Shown: positions 20,393 through 30,390 of the stretch, in pieces
How the letters are laid out: each line of letters opens with the position of its first letter
Position numbering within the stretch: position 1 is the first letter of the stretch
The notes under the pieces: generated by a model
The model's database searches: none
Told to the model about the DNA's origin: nothing
Seen by the model: the letters and a program-made list of their open reading frames with translations, nothing else
Position numbers and translations under genes: made by a program
Assembly (NCBI GenBank): GCA_947396885.1
Contig: OX377204.1
Span: forward strand, 96,482,728-96,546,727
DNA length: 64,000 bases
Origin: Heligmosomoides polygyrus polygyrus
Lineage: Eukaryota > Nematoda > Chromadorea > Rhabditida > Heligmosomidae
Direction of reading: 5' to 3'

Positions 20393-21178
20393 TCAGTAGT
20401 TTCCCGAGGGGCTACTGACATGCGGGGAAACAGACCCATTGCTGATGCTTTGCTGCGATGGCGGAATCCGCTGCACGTAAGGAGTTTGTGTTGCTCCTCG
20501 TGTACCATCGGATGTCAGCCCTCGTTTGCTAAGACGTTCCTGTCGTCTGCTCTCCCTCTCCTCCCTTGTGAGAGAAGGGCGAAGGTAGATGCCCTTCTGG
20601 AAAGGAAAGAAGCGCAGACGAGGGGCGCGCCTTACTGCATCAACCTGGAACCTACTTGCCGGGAGAACAACTTTAACAAGTCTCGGTCTATTTTGCTGTA
20701 GCTTTCCCATGCGATAAACAGCAATGGGTTTGCATTCAACGCCTAAGAAGTCTAATATCTTGAACACACAGTCAAAATCGTGGGCGTTACGTGCTAGAGA
20801 GCTAGCAGCTGAGGACTCCACAACGTTCGACAAAACTATGGACCTCTTATGTTCGCTGTCCTGAGATTGGCCTGCAATCCTACCATTTTCAGTATGGTAA
20901 CTAGCCGGGGATCGTGCCTTCATCAGCTCTTCTTTTAGAAACGAGTTTTCCTCCCTGAGACTCTTGATCTCCTCTAGCAGTTCCGCATTTCGCCTGTTCA
21001 GCACTTTCACCTCTTCGCGTGTTTCCATCAGAAGTTCAACGACCAGCTTCACATAATTCGGTATTTTTCCATTGTCCAGCAAGGTCCGCAGACGATCAGC
21101 ATCCGAAGCAGACTCGCCAGTTGTTGATCTTCTCGGCTTGGCAACTGCAACAGACGAGACGCGAACAGGGGACGGCAT
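20393..21178 (-). CDS. LINE ORF1: coiled-coil RNA-binding protein
   Basis: About 261 aa from the ATG at 21178 (MPSPVRVSS; the frame is open to 21190). Residues about 45-90 form a Leu/Glu-rich coiled coil (LLEEIKSLREEN). Residues about 110-200 have the RRM-like/CR1 ORF1 pattern with IVLSNVVE, VFKILDFLGVECKPIAVYRM and RPRLVKVVLP. A basic segment SLTREERESRRQERLSKRG follows. It is expected to coat the LINE RNA and act as a chaperone. It ends in SGNY with the stop at 20393-20395, overlapping the open ORF2 frame. Confidence 0.75.
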   Translation of the reverse strand: MPSPVRVSSVAVAKPRRSTTGESASDADRLRTLLDNGKIPNYVKLVVELLMETREEVKVLNRRNAELLEEIKSLREENSFLKEELMKARSPASYHTENGRIAGQSQDSEHKRSIVLSNVVESSAASSLARNAHDFDCVFKILDFLGVECKPIAVYRMGKLQQNRPRLVKVVLPASRFQVDAVRRAPRLRFFPFQKGIYLRPSLTREERESRRQERLSKRGLTSDGTRGATQTPYVQRIPPSQQSISNGSVSPHVSSPSGNY

Positions 21179-21490
21179 GTTATCGATCACGACGATGGAA
21201 AACCAAATAAAGTGCGGCCCGTGGAAACAACGATTATACCTTTAAAGGTGGCGAATTCTCTATGCTAGTGTGATATAATGTCTCTTCGCCACCAGAGACT
21301 CCTTGTTAGAGTGGAACCGAGGTTGCTTGAACGGCGAAAATCAGAAAGTGCAGTCGGAGCTGTGGGAAGCGCACCGCACAGCGCGGGAGGTGTGATACGA
21401 GTTATCCGTTCTGATAGCAAATACTGTACTACAGTTGAGTTATTTTTGTTAAAGCGAAGACTAGAGTCAGCTGATCGTCAGCTGATCGAC

Positions 21491-22040
21491 TAGTGTGAGT
21501 TTAAAAACCTTTATAATTTTAACTTAAATCCAATATTAGTAAAATAAATTATATATCAATAAAATTAACTTTTAAACTAAACATAAAATATAAAAATAAA
21601 ATTAAAAAACTTTTAAGTTTAATAAACATTAAAATTATCAGAAATTGATTTAGTAAATTAATAATTTGCACGTCCAAAAATGTTGTAACACCTTCCTCTT
21701 CACTGATGAGCCATCGGGAAGGTGTTATAACAAAAGGTTCGTCTGAAGATAGGTGGCAAAACGAATCTTTTGGAAAAAGAAAAATGTGTAATTTTATTCA
21801 CAACGCTTTGAATTTTCTTTATTGTCAATGAAACGCACGTTCCCGCACCCCTGCTGTGCGTCTTCGAGACATGTACCGCTCATTGTGGGTTGTTGTGGCT
21901 GATTATGATTAGCGTAGTTGTTTTTAATATGGACCCTATCCGACAAGCTCCCCCATAAAACTGCCGACAGTTGAGATTGTTTATTTCATTTAGTTTTAGT
22001 TTTCATAACGATATTTTGTTGAAAAAATCATCAAAACTCT
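21491..22040. other. AT-rich unassigned stretch
   Basis: 21495-21670 is extremely AT-rich and may be the continuation of the DNA interrupted by the LINE. A short inverted repeat AACACCTTCC / GGAAGGTGTT lies at 21688-21730. No gene recognised. Confidence 0.4.
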
Positions 22041-22042
22041 AG

Positions 22043-22200
22043 CGCCAGGCAAGACCCGATCCCGCAACGCCTGCTAACCGCACAGGAATGCTCTTCGTCA
22101 TTGTACCACCGGAGCGTTCTCGCCCGTTCAGCAGGAGGTGCGGGTTCGAATCCCGCCTGGCACTAGAGTTTTGATCAAAGCAAAACATCGTTATGAGACC
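22043..22200. mobile_element. Compact tRNA-like foldback
   Basis: CATCAAAACTCTAGCGCCAG on the left is inverted at CTGGCACTAGAGTTTTGATC on the right. Both arms carry the tRNA-like word; the right arm shows box B GCGGGTTCGAATCCCGC. Arms point outward, as in the 54925 and 58985 elements. The flanks GATGTTTTGTTG and CAAAACATCGTTATGA extend the inverted repeat. Confidence 0.65.
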
Positions 22201-22445
22201 TTACAACCTCAGTACTAGACATTGGACAACACGCTGATTCGGATAATTCGGAAATGCGAATTATTTCAAACCCCGGCTAAAAGGATAGTGTGAACAAAAG
22301 TATTTTTGAGAAGCCTGGAGCTTAGGACGATCTACAGGGCGCTGATTTTCACCAGACCGAACTTTCCGATAATTCAGACAAGTGAATTTGATCAGAAACC
22401 ATTCCGATTCAGACATCCGATATGAGATCCGAAGAGAAATCAGTG

Positions 22446-23185
22446 AGTGAGAGTGTGTGTATATGTATATGTGTGGGTATGTGTGTATGTGTGTATATGT
22501 GTATGTGTTGTGTATATGTTGTGTATGTGTGCGTTGTGTATGTGTATGTGTGGGTATGTGTGTATATGTGTATGTGTTGTGTATGTGGTGTATATGTTGT
22601 GTATGTGTGGGTATGTGTATATGTGTGTGTTGTGTATGTGTTGTGTATATGTTGTGTATGTGTGTGTTGTGTATGTGTATGTGTGGGTATGTGTGTATGT
22701 GTGGGTATGTGTGTATGTGTTGTGTATATGTTGTGTATGTGTGTGTTGTGTATGTGAATGTGTGAGTATGTGTGTATGTGTGTATATGTGTGTGTTGTGT
22801 ATATGTTGTGTATGTGTGTGTTGTGTATGTGTATGTGTGGGTATGTGTGTATGTGTGTATATGTGTATGTGTTGTGTATGTGGTGTATATGTTGTGTATG
22901 TGTTGTGTTTGTGTGGGTATGTGTGTATATGTGTGTTGTGTATGTGTTGTGTATATGTTGTGTATGTGTGTGTTGTGTATGTGTATGTGTGCGTATGTGT
23001 GTATGTGTTGTGTAAATGTTGTGTATGTGTGTGTTGTGTATTTGAATGTGTGGGTATGTGTGTATATGTGTATGTGTTGTGTGTGTTGTGTATTTGTTGT
23101 GTATTTGTTGTGTATGTGTGTATGTGTGTATGTGTGTGTATGTGTATGTGTGTGTATGTGTTATGTGTATGTGTTGTGTGTGTAT

Positions 23186-23280
<95 letters not shown>
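22446..23280. repeat. TG-rich satellite 2, ending in a long (TG)n
   Basis: TGTATG / TGTTGTG words with a higher-order order of phrases (for example GTATATGTTGTGTATGTGTG repeated many times), then about 45 TG units at 23187-23280. Long frames on either strand are artefacts. It is followed by repeat R1 exactly as the first satellite is. Confidence 0.9.
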
Positions 23281-23282
<2 letters not shown>

Positions 23283-23870
23283 CCGTCACAACTGGAATGG
23301 GGGCACTGAGTAGCCGAACACGTTGGCAACCGTGCATGGCGAGCCGTAGAAGTGCAAAGGAAGGGAAGGCCATCGATATTGATCGATATTATCGATTTTT
23401 GTGGATGTCGTTCAAGCGGCACGAAACTTCAGCCCGGGGGTAATCAAGGTCGCTGAACACTAATCTGAAGTCGACCAATCGATATCGATCGATATTATAG
23501 ATTTTTCGAGGACGGCGTTCAAGCGGTACGAAGCTTTAGTCCCGGGGTAATCGATTTCGCTGAGCACGATCGCCATCAATCGATATTGATTAAATTATAC
23601 ATGAATGTCATTTATTTTTTTCTTTTTCTTTCTAACTTGCCGCAATCGACGTAGTTAAGGTGTTCTTCGTGACAAACCATGACATGGGTTGCAGCTAAAA
23701 TTGATTATGAGAAGTTATCACTATGGCGAAGCCGTCAGTGTTGCCGAGAGGCCGCTCTGACGGCTGTACTCTATATAGTAAAACCAGTTCTTTACCGCAA
23801 TGAAGGTATGAAGGTCTAAAAGTTGGGAAAAGAAGATGGTCGAATTGTTTACTTCTCGTTAGGGGGCGAA
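23281..23870 (+). repeat. Dispersed repeat R1, second copy
   Basis: TCACAACTGGAATGGGGGCACTG, CCGAACACGTTGGCAACCG, CAGCCCGGGGGTAATCAAGG, then CCGCAATCGACGTAGTTAAGG, and CTGTACTCTATATAGTAAAA, all in the same order as 759-1455. Confidence 0.75.
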
Positions 23871-24152
23871 GCGCCCAACCAGTCGTCGGCGGCCGCTAGG
23901 CCGCTGAACGTTGCATAGTCCTTTTAATCGCGTTTGAAACAAATGACGGATCCGATTTTTTCGAATCGACGTCGGGTCCATTGTCTACTCAGTACCGGCC
24001 ACTGAGGCTTAATGAAAATGAATTGAGGTTCAGTTTTGCTCCGTTCTGTGGGTTTCCAATAAACACTACATCAAGACGGTTTCGGTTACCCAAAAGCATC
24101 GGTGGAGCACGACTTTCTCGACACTGGAGAACCCAGGAAGAACAAACAGATG

Positions 24153-24640
24153 GCACTAGTTAAATGTTCCGACTCCATCGACACGACTCCGGTCGAAAAG
24201 AATGTTTTCGCTGAAACTTTATCTAGGGGGGGGGGGTATTTGGGGTACTGAACACGAATTACGATTCGGTCGGAGACCACCCAAACCGTTAACAAGGGTG
24301 GTCCACGCAGGGTCAACGACGACCCCGCCACCGCACCTCTTCCAGCTCTTCTTTTAAGGTGAGAAAAAATAAATAAGGTATTGACGCATATGAAACGGAT
24401 GTCAGATTCGCGATCAGCCCCCCCCCCCCCAAATAACTCCCTATACGAAGTTTCAGCGAAGTCGGTGACCCTGCGTCGAGCACTCTTGTTAACGGTATGG
24501 GTGGTCTCCGACCGATTCGTGAAAAACGGTTGTCAGATTCGTGATCAGCACTCCAAATAACCCAGCTAGACAAAGTTTCAGCGAAAAAAAAATCCGACCG
24601 AAGTCTTGTCGGTGGAGTCGGAACTCTTAACTAGTGCCCA
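24153..24640. mobile_element. hAT-like foldback (GGCACTAGTTAAA ends)
   Basis: GGCACTAGTTAAATGTTCCG on the left; CGGAACTCTTAACTAGTGCC on the right. Inside are inverted GGTCGGAGACCACCC blocks, GTTAACAAGGGTGG, a G/C homopolymer and the GATTCGTGATCAGCAC phrase. A degenerate copy of its end occurs inside the foldback at 10269-11464 and near 40865. Confidence 0.65.
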
Positions 24641-24674
24641 GACAGCTCTTCTCCTACAAAAGGACTCGCGACTA

Positions 24675-25720
24675 ACCAGGATACAATCTCAACGGTAGGT
24701 CGGAACGGCGCAAGTGTTGTATATGGGCAGAACGGCCTCTCCCTGGGAAGTAATAAACTGCTGGTATCTCGACCCCAATACAACTCTGCGCAGAGTTAGG
24801 GTCGACGGAAGTCGTGTGTTGGCGCCCTGTTGATTCACGTGCTCCACGGCTGACGGGCGCGCGCGGGATGAGGGCTCGTATCGCGACCCGGCGCAGTGCA
24901 CAGGTGGCGTAGTAGGGAAGGGCTCGGGCTCGTGAACGAGAGGTCGGGGGTTTGGATCCCACAGACTGCGCTTGTTTTGCACTTTTGCAAAACCCATGTT
25001 TATCATATAGGTAATTCACCTAGGGGTATTATAGTGTGTTATAGAGCATGTTATAATGTGTTATAGATTTCGCTGAAACTTCGTGTAGGGGGGTTATTTG
25101 GGGTGCTGATCACGAATCTGATATCCGTTCTTCACGACTCGGCTGCATAATGTAGATACAGGAAGGCACAGGATTACATTCTTAAAGTTTCTGCCGGTGA
25201 CGGCAGGTAGAGACAGAATCGTGAAGAACGGATGTCAGATTCGTGATCAGCACCCAAATAACCCATTAGACGAAGTTTCAGCGAAATCGGTGACCCTGCC
25301 TGGACCACCCTTGTTAACGGTATGGGTGGTATGTTATACGTAAACATGCTCTATAACACACTATAATACCCCTAGGTGGACTACCTATATGATAAACATG
25401 GATTTTGCAAAATTGCAAAACAAACGCAGTCTGCGGGATCCAAACTCCCGACCCCTCATTCACGAGCCAGAGCGCTTCCCTATTACGCCACCTGTGCACT
25501 GCGCTGAGTCGCGATACGAGCCCTCATCCCGCGCGCGCCCGTCAGCTGTGGAGCACGTGAATCAACAGGGCGCCAACAGGCGACTTCCGCCGCCCCTAAC
25601 TCTGCGCAGAGTTGTGTTGGGGTCGAGATATCTGCAGTTTGTTACTTCCCAGGGAGAGGCCGTTTTGCCCATATACAACACTTGCGCCGTTCCGACCTAC
25701 CGTTGAGATAGTATCCTGGT
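24675..25720. mobile_element. tRNA-armed foldback, copy 2
   Basis: Same family as 10269-11464: ends ACCAGGATACAATCTCAACG and GTTGAGATAGTATCCTGGT. The arms carry GGTGGCGTAGTAGGGAAG and GGGTTTGGATCCC (plus strand at about 24905-24960, minus strand at about 25435-25490), facing inward. The middle again has inverted GATCACGAATCTGATATCCG blocks. About 1,045 bp. Confidence 0.75.
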
Positions 25721-26421
25721 AAGTAGCCAAGGGCAGGGACGAGATGTCCGCCGAAAATGGTACGAGCTTGCGTACAGTACTCGGGCGGTCGCTGCGGGAC
25801 CACGCGATAGCCCACCCTGTTCGAATCAATACGTGGCGCCACTGAACAGGGCGTCATAATTCGACCGAACTTGGTTTCCCTTCCGCGTTTTTTTTGTTGG
25901 CCGGAAAGTATAAAAATCGTGGAGGAAATTAACGAGGAGCATTAAACATTGAGGATACTCGAAAACTCGCAGAAGGGGTGAAGGAGAAGGCGTATATGCA
26001 TTCCCGAAAGTGAGCAGTCGAATTGAACCTGCGAACACGTCGTAGCCAGAGATGAACTTCGATTAGTCCAGCTAGACGCGAAAAGCATATAGGAGCACTA
26101 TGCAGCTACTTATTTTAGATTCCACGACAGGACGGAAGGGCGGAGCGAGCACATGCGATCGGACGAGTTCACGAGGTGCGAGAGGACGGTCTCCCATCGA
26201 AGATGACATCTTCGAATGAATGCACGAATTAGCAATAACCGATTAGTAGTAATGGTGTGAGCGGTAACAATGAAATCTATGCCAAATGTGTTGCATTCAA
26301 TAAACGGTGCTTTGATTTGTTTTGATTAGAATTGTGGGTCGAGACATGTCATAACTGTTAGCCCCGTTGAGAGTTCAGGGATTACGAAAAGGGAATAGTA
26401 TAGAATATCTCTTTTTCGGTT
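25721..26421 (+). other. Unassigned stretch with promoter-like and polyA-like signals
   Basis: GGAAAGTATAAAAATCG at about 25905 and CATTCAATAAACGGTGC near 26295 lie about 390 bp apart. This could be an LTR or an unrecognised small transcript; neither ends nor a frame support a call. Confidence 0.25.
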
Positions 26422-26424
26422 TTA

Positions 26425-26558
26425 GGGCCCGTTTATACTTCATCGCGGCGCGACGCGACGCCACGTATAGTGGCCATATTGATTGTGCGACGCGATCGAT
26501 CAATTCGGCCACATTGCGTGGCCATCGCGTCGCGCCGCGACGAGGTATAAACGGAGCC
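26425..26558. mobile_element. Harbinger-like MITE
   Basis: GGGCCCGTTTATACTTCATCG on the left, CGACGAGGTATAAACGGAGCC on the right; TTA and TAA flank it. Inside are CGCGGCGCGACGCG words and ATCGATC. Confidence 0.7.
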
Positions 26559-26863
26559 TAAACCCGTAGATGAACTTCGCTAGTTCCGCCTTCTTTATCT
26601 CATTTGACGTGTTAAGGTCTCTCATCACTCCTGTTCGTTCAATTCATAGGCCCTTAAGCCCTATTTTTTCATAGGACTGCGTGGGTGAACCACAGAAGAC
26701 ACCGTGTCCCACCACGATTGCATTGAGGTCCCCAGTTCTCCAATTGCTTAGATGGTAGGCTGAGAAGTCGTGGCATCGCGCTGTAGCACACTAGGCGCAT
26801 CGGGCAACTCCTACGCGTTCCCTCCTTGGCTAGAGGGAGGAGTGTTCTAGCCCCCGTCTCTTA

Positions 26864-27008
26864 GGGCCGTATGCTATTCTCTCCCCAACCGTCCCCGGCC
26901 GGGTATGAGGCGGTCTCGGCCCACATCATCGGTATGCACATCATGCGCCATCGATTTTTCGCGCCGTCCCCGTCCCCGAGTCGGGCGAGAATAGCATACG
27001 GCCCCTGG
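26864..27008. mobile_element. Short MITE (GGGCCGTATGCTATTCTC ends)
   Basis: GGGCCGTATGCTATTCTC and GAGAATAGCATACGGCCCC are inverted; TTA precedes the left end. The centre has GCGCCATCGATTTTTCGCGC. It lies about 215 bp upstream of PBL copy 4. Confidence 0.65.
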
Positions 27009-27119
27009 CCCGCCCACCTCCCAACCCCTGGGCTTGCTCGAGAGTCCAGGGGCTCCCCTACGAGACAGTGGAGCATACGGCCCCATGAGTCATGTTGTCC
27101 TTTGCTCTGTGAACACCCT

Positions 27120-27224
27120 CTATACGCGATTGTGCAATCTTTCACAAGTCGGTTGATGGCGTTCGGAACGACGGGCTACTTAAGCGCCTCGCTGCCGGCA
27201 GCGACTCACTCCGTCCTCGACAGC
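27120..27224 (+). promoter_or_regulatory. PBL copy 4 core promoter
   Basis: Upstream GTGCAATCTTTCACAAGTCG and CGACGGGC, then TACTTAA at 27177-27183, 48 bp before the ATG, and CACTCCGTCCTCGACAGC directly before the start. Confidence 0.6.
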
Positions 27225-27725
27225 ATGCCTGGCACGAAGTCCGTCACCTTCGATATCAGAAAGACTGGTACCGACTGGCATCAATTCACCATCACCTACA
27301 AGGACAAGGACGACCTGTTCGAAGCGTTCAAGAAGAAAATAGCTGAGCTCGACGTTCCGCTGGACAAAGTGCTCTCGGTAGACGGTTTTCACGAACCGAG
27401 CCGAATGAACAACGCCGACCACGTCCTGGAGGCTACCACGGACATGATCGCTCGCACGCTGTACGTCATCGACGACGCCGGCAAAGAGCGGTCATCGTCG
27501 CCCCGCTGTGACGACTTTGCTGATCATCGACGAGGATACCGCTCGACGGGCCACAATCTCCCAAGACACCCTCGTACAAGCGACCGTTCCAGAGGTCACC
27601 ATAGACTCTCAGGGCGATTTTCACACCACCACCACCAGAATCCCGTACCCGCCTGTGTGCCTTGCGCCTGTTTGGCCCTGTGTCCTTCGACGGGGACTTG
27701 CTGCGGCTGTTCCCATGGCCATTGA
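27225..27725 (+). CDS. PBL family protein copy 4 (subfamily B), 166 aa
   Basis: Starts MPGTKSVTFDIRK; it lacks the usual ADESAPET leader. Strand-helix-strand order is kept: FTITYKDKDDLFEAFKKKIA, VLSVDGFHEPSRMNNADHVL, LYVIDDAGKE. The tail is Arg-rich (DHRRGYRSTG), with HHHHQNPVPACVPCAC and CCGCSHGH at the end. The frame is open upstream to 26871, but the conserved TATA spacing fixes this start. The +1 tail frame (27508-27732) is open too. Its 3' UTR contains a GGATCTATCC-family MITE. Confidence 0.6.
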   Translation: MPGTKSVTFDIRKTGTDWHQFTITYKDKDDLFEAFKKKIAELDVPLDKVLSVDGFHEPSRMNNADHVLEATTDMIARTLYVIDDAGKERSSSPRCDDFADHRRGYRSTGHNLPRHPRTSDRSRGHHRLSGRFSHHHHQNPVPACVPCACLALCPSTGTCCGCSHGH

Positions 27726-27796
27726 AAATTGAGTGGGATAGTGTTTTTCAAGTAGGATGAGGCTTACTTGCACGAGGTTCTGGCACATTGTATCTT

Positions 27797-28294
27797 GGAT
27801 CTATCCTAGTCCGGGGGGGGGGGGCACATAACTAAAAGGTAGGTAACAAAATGAACCGAGACTTACCGAGCGGCTGCTAGAGAACGACTAGGAACCTAAA
27901 AGAAACCAAAAACGAACGAGCAAACAAAAAAATCGCCGAGGATCACAACGGTCTCGGCGGGCAAAGAGCGACGGAATGGAGGCATGCCGCGTGCTGACTG
28001 CTGCCTGACATGTCATAACCGCGATTTAACATGGTGAGTAGGCCGCATGAAGCCGCATGCCGCGTGCTGACCACCGCCTGACATGTTATAACCAGGATCC
28101 AACATGGTGAGGAGGCAAACAACTTTGCCGGCTTACAACCGCAACAAATGTAATTTTTCGTTTTCTTTTTCTTTGTGATTTTTGCTTGTTTGGGGTCCTA
28201 TGTTGTTGTGTAGGAGCCGCTCGGTAAGTCTCAAGTGGATTTGTTACATATAATACTTTTTAGGTATGTGGCTCCCCCGGACTAGGATAGATCC
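27797..28294. mobile_element. GGATCTATCC-family MITE, copy B, with 8-bp duplication
   Basis: Left GGATCTATCCTAGTCC plus poly-G, right CCGGACTAGGATAGATCC. TGTATCTT is duplicated at 27789-27796 and 28295-28302. The target is the PBL copy 4 3' UTR, whose sequence resumes with TTTTTGCCCTGTCCCACC. The interior has CGGTTATGACATGTCAGG-type blocks in both orientations. Confidence 0.85.
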
Positions 28295-28590
28295 TGTATC
28301 TTTTTGCCCTGTCCCACCCCCAACCTAAACTGCGCCTGGTTTTGCGTTTTAGTTTGTATCACATGTTATGTTGTACTGTTGGCATGATTTTTATATCGAG
28401 ACCCTGTGAATTTGTGTTCTGATGTGTGATACGCTAATACTTAACAATGAATACAATTCTCTGAAAAATTAGCAAATATGAACTTCAAAACAAAACTTAA
28501 GTCGATGGTTCTTCCTTCATTGTTAGACGGCCACTGCTGGCTGCAAAATGAGTTCGAAGAAAGTCTCGTTCTAGGAATGAGCCCAGTTTT
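28295..28590 (+). repeat. PBL copy 4 distal 3' flank
   Basis: TGCGCCTGGTTTTGCG, TTTGTATCACATGTTATG, GTGTGATACGCTAATAC, CAATGAATACAATTCTCTG, then CACTGCTGGCTGCAAAATG and GTTCGAAGAAAGTCTCG. Confidence 0.6.
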
Positions 28591-28594
28591 AGAG

Positions 28595-29580
28595 CCTGTT
28601 CATACTTCACGACAAGAGCGACTCCTCGTCGCCTTGTGCAAAACGTGCATATCGATTAAAGCCGAGCTGTACGGGAATAGCCCGTTGCACACAGTATAGA
28701 TTAGAGCGCAGTTACTTCCCACGTGTTCATTTGAATTCGATTTGAATTTACGCTATTGATCGGTTGGCGGGAAACGGAGTAGAAATACCCGGGTCCGCGC
28801 GGCCGGATTCATTCTGCTCTCTCCTTCGACCGTCTGTCGGGTCGCCATCATCTCTGCTGTATTCTCGGCTACCTAATAAACTGTCTCTGCTGCCGTGGAC
28901 GAGCAGAACAGGGGTTGAACCGGAGGGTGACCGACGGCACAGAGCGTGCGAGACCGAAAGTGTTCATACTCGAGCGCTGGTGCTACTCGTTGCAGTCGCT
29001 CTTGTCGCTCTAGTCGTTCCAGTTGCTGCTGTCGCCTGCTCATACTTCCGCGCGCTGCGCTCTTGTCGCTCTCGTCGATTGTGCAAAACATGCCAATCGA
29101 TTAGAACCGAGCGCGCGTGACCGAAGATGCTCATACTCGAGCGCGCGGCGTTCAGGGGTGCACATGAAATTGTGTACGTTAAATTTTTTAACGCAATCTT
29201 TTTAACGGAAAATTTTCATTAAATTTCCGGTAAACCGTTGAATTTCGTTGAAAACACAATTAGCTGCAATCCGTTACTTCAAGTGAAAAAAATCAAGGAA
29301 AACCTTATACGTTTCAACTTCAAGAGGTCAACAGCTGAAGTTCAAGGAGTTAAGTGTGAGGGCCTGTTCATACTTCGCGACAAGAGCGACTTGTCGCCCG
29401 TGCAAAATATGCATATCGATTAAAACCGTGCGCGCGCCGACGAAAAGTGTTCATACTCGAGCGCCGCGTTGTAGCTCCAGCCGCTCTTGTCGCTCTAGTC
29501 GCTGCTGTCGCCTGTTCATACTTCCGCACGCTGCGCTCTTGTCGCTGCTGTCGCGAAGTACGAACAGACCCGTAAGAACG
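28595..29580. mobile_element. Degraded GGGCCTGTTCATACTTCG MITEs
   Basis: GCCTGTTCATACTTCACGAC near 28598 and GGCCTGTTCATACTTCGCG near 29362 are forward ends; GCGAAGTACGAACAGACCC near 29555 is a reverse end. CATATCGATTAAA and GTTCATACTCGAGCGC words recur. 28700-28950 inside it shows AATAAA but nothing else recognisable. Confidence 0.5.
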
Positions 29581-29620
29581 AAGGTAGTTCAAGTTTAAGT
29601 CAACACATCTGTAAATGTAT

Positions 29621-30122
29621 ATTAGATTGGTGCAAAAATAATGGCCGTTTTGAAGCAGCTGCTTTAAAATACTTCAACTTATTCCAAAGGAAAGATTTCC
29701 AATCGAAATGACGAGCGAAAGAATAAGTACATTTCTGCCAACGAGAAATTACATAGTTGAACTATTGTAGCAGCGTGAAATTCTGCACTTCTGGAGGCGA
29801 CGAAACCATAACCGTGGACGACGCCCTCGTCCATGGCGACCGTTCCGTTTTTAATCTTCCACGTTGCCCGGGCAAAAGAAATACAGTCCCCTCTCGTTAT
29901 AACGTTATAGCGTTTGAAGGGACCGGAGAAAACGCCTACGCCATAACAGGAGTCGCGTCCTAATCGTAGCTGACCTTTTTTTTTACACTCTCTTACATGC
30001 AGATTTATCTAGAATCGCATACAGTGCCTAAATTGCAATTAAATGTGTAACCGTGAAGACAGTGTGTGGTCATAGAATAACCGATTACTTCAAAATGGCC
30101 ATTATTTTTGCACCAACCTAAT
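29621..30122. mobile_element. mariner-type MITE (about 500 bp)
   Basis: Left TTAGATTGGTGCAAAAATAA, right TTATTTTTGCACCAACCTAA, flanked by TA. These ends are the classic mariner terminal repeat. The interior (TCTGGAGGCGACG, TTATAACGTTATAGCG) repeats words from 3965-4060 and 45170, and no transposase remains. It sits in PBL 3' flank sequence, which resumes inverted at 30127. Confidence 0.75.
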
Positions 30123-30126
30123 ACAA

Positions 30127-30290
30127 CCTCACAAATGTTGACTCGACTCTCGCTCCTAAAACTAGACTTTCTTCGATGTCGTTTTGCAGCCAGTAGTGGC
30201 CGTAAAAAAATTGAAGCGTTTATTTGATCATTTTCACGGAAATGAATTCGTTGCTATGTATCATACTCTATAATAACGCGCTATGCGATT
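30127..30290 (-). repeat. PBL unit 3' flank relic, inverted
   Basis: GTTGACTCGACTC, the ACTAGACTTTCTTCG word, GCAGCCAGTAGTGGCCG and TTGAAGCGTTTATTTG are the reverse complement of the PBL 3' flank. Confidence 0.55.
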
Positions 30291-30319
30291 AGTCATCCTA
30301 TCGAGCGCCGCACAAATTA

Positions 30320-30390
30320 ACGGGGGAAAATCGATGTGGAAAATGGGGGAAAATCGGGGGGAAAATAGTGGGGAAAATGGGGGGGAATTA
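30320..30390 (+). repeat. GGGGAAAAT minisatellite
   Basis: About seven imperfect GGGGGAAAAT units precede the 350-bp tandem array. The same word occurs once per array unit, near its end. Confidence 0.6.

Larger units (their letters stand above)
17384..21490 (-). mobile_element. CR1-like LINE, apparently near full length
   Basis: The minus-strand element ends in a 3' AAATA-type tail (TTTATTTATTTATTTATT at 17384-17406 on the plus strand). It has two ORFs (20393-21178 and 17544 to about 20392) and a 5' leader of roughly 300 bp up to about 21490, where AT-rich DNA resumes. It sits inside AT-rich DNA that continues from the Penelope-like element, so it is probably the younger insertion. ORF2 has no internal stop, suggesting recent activity. 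Confidence 0.8.

Noticed and set aside
28790..28960. LTR-like segment with AATAAA
   Set aside because: No partner LTR, no clear ends or target duplication.
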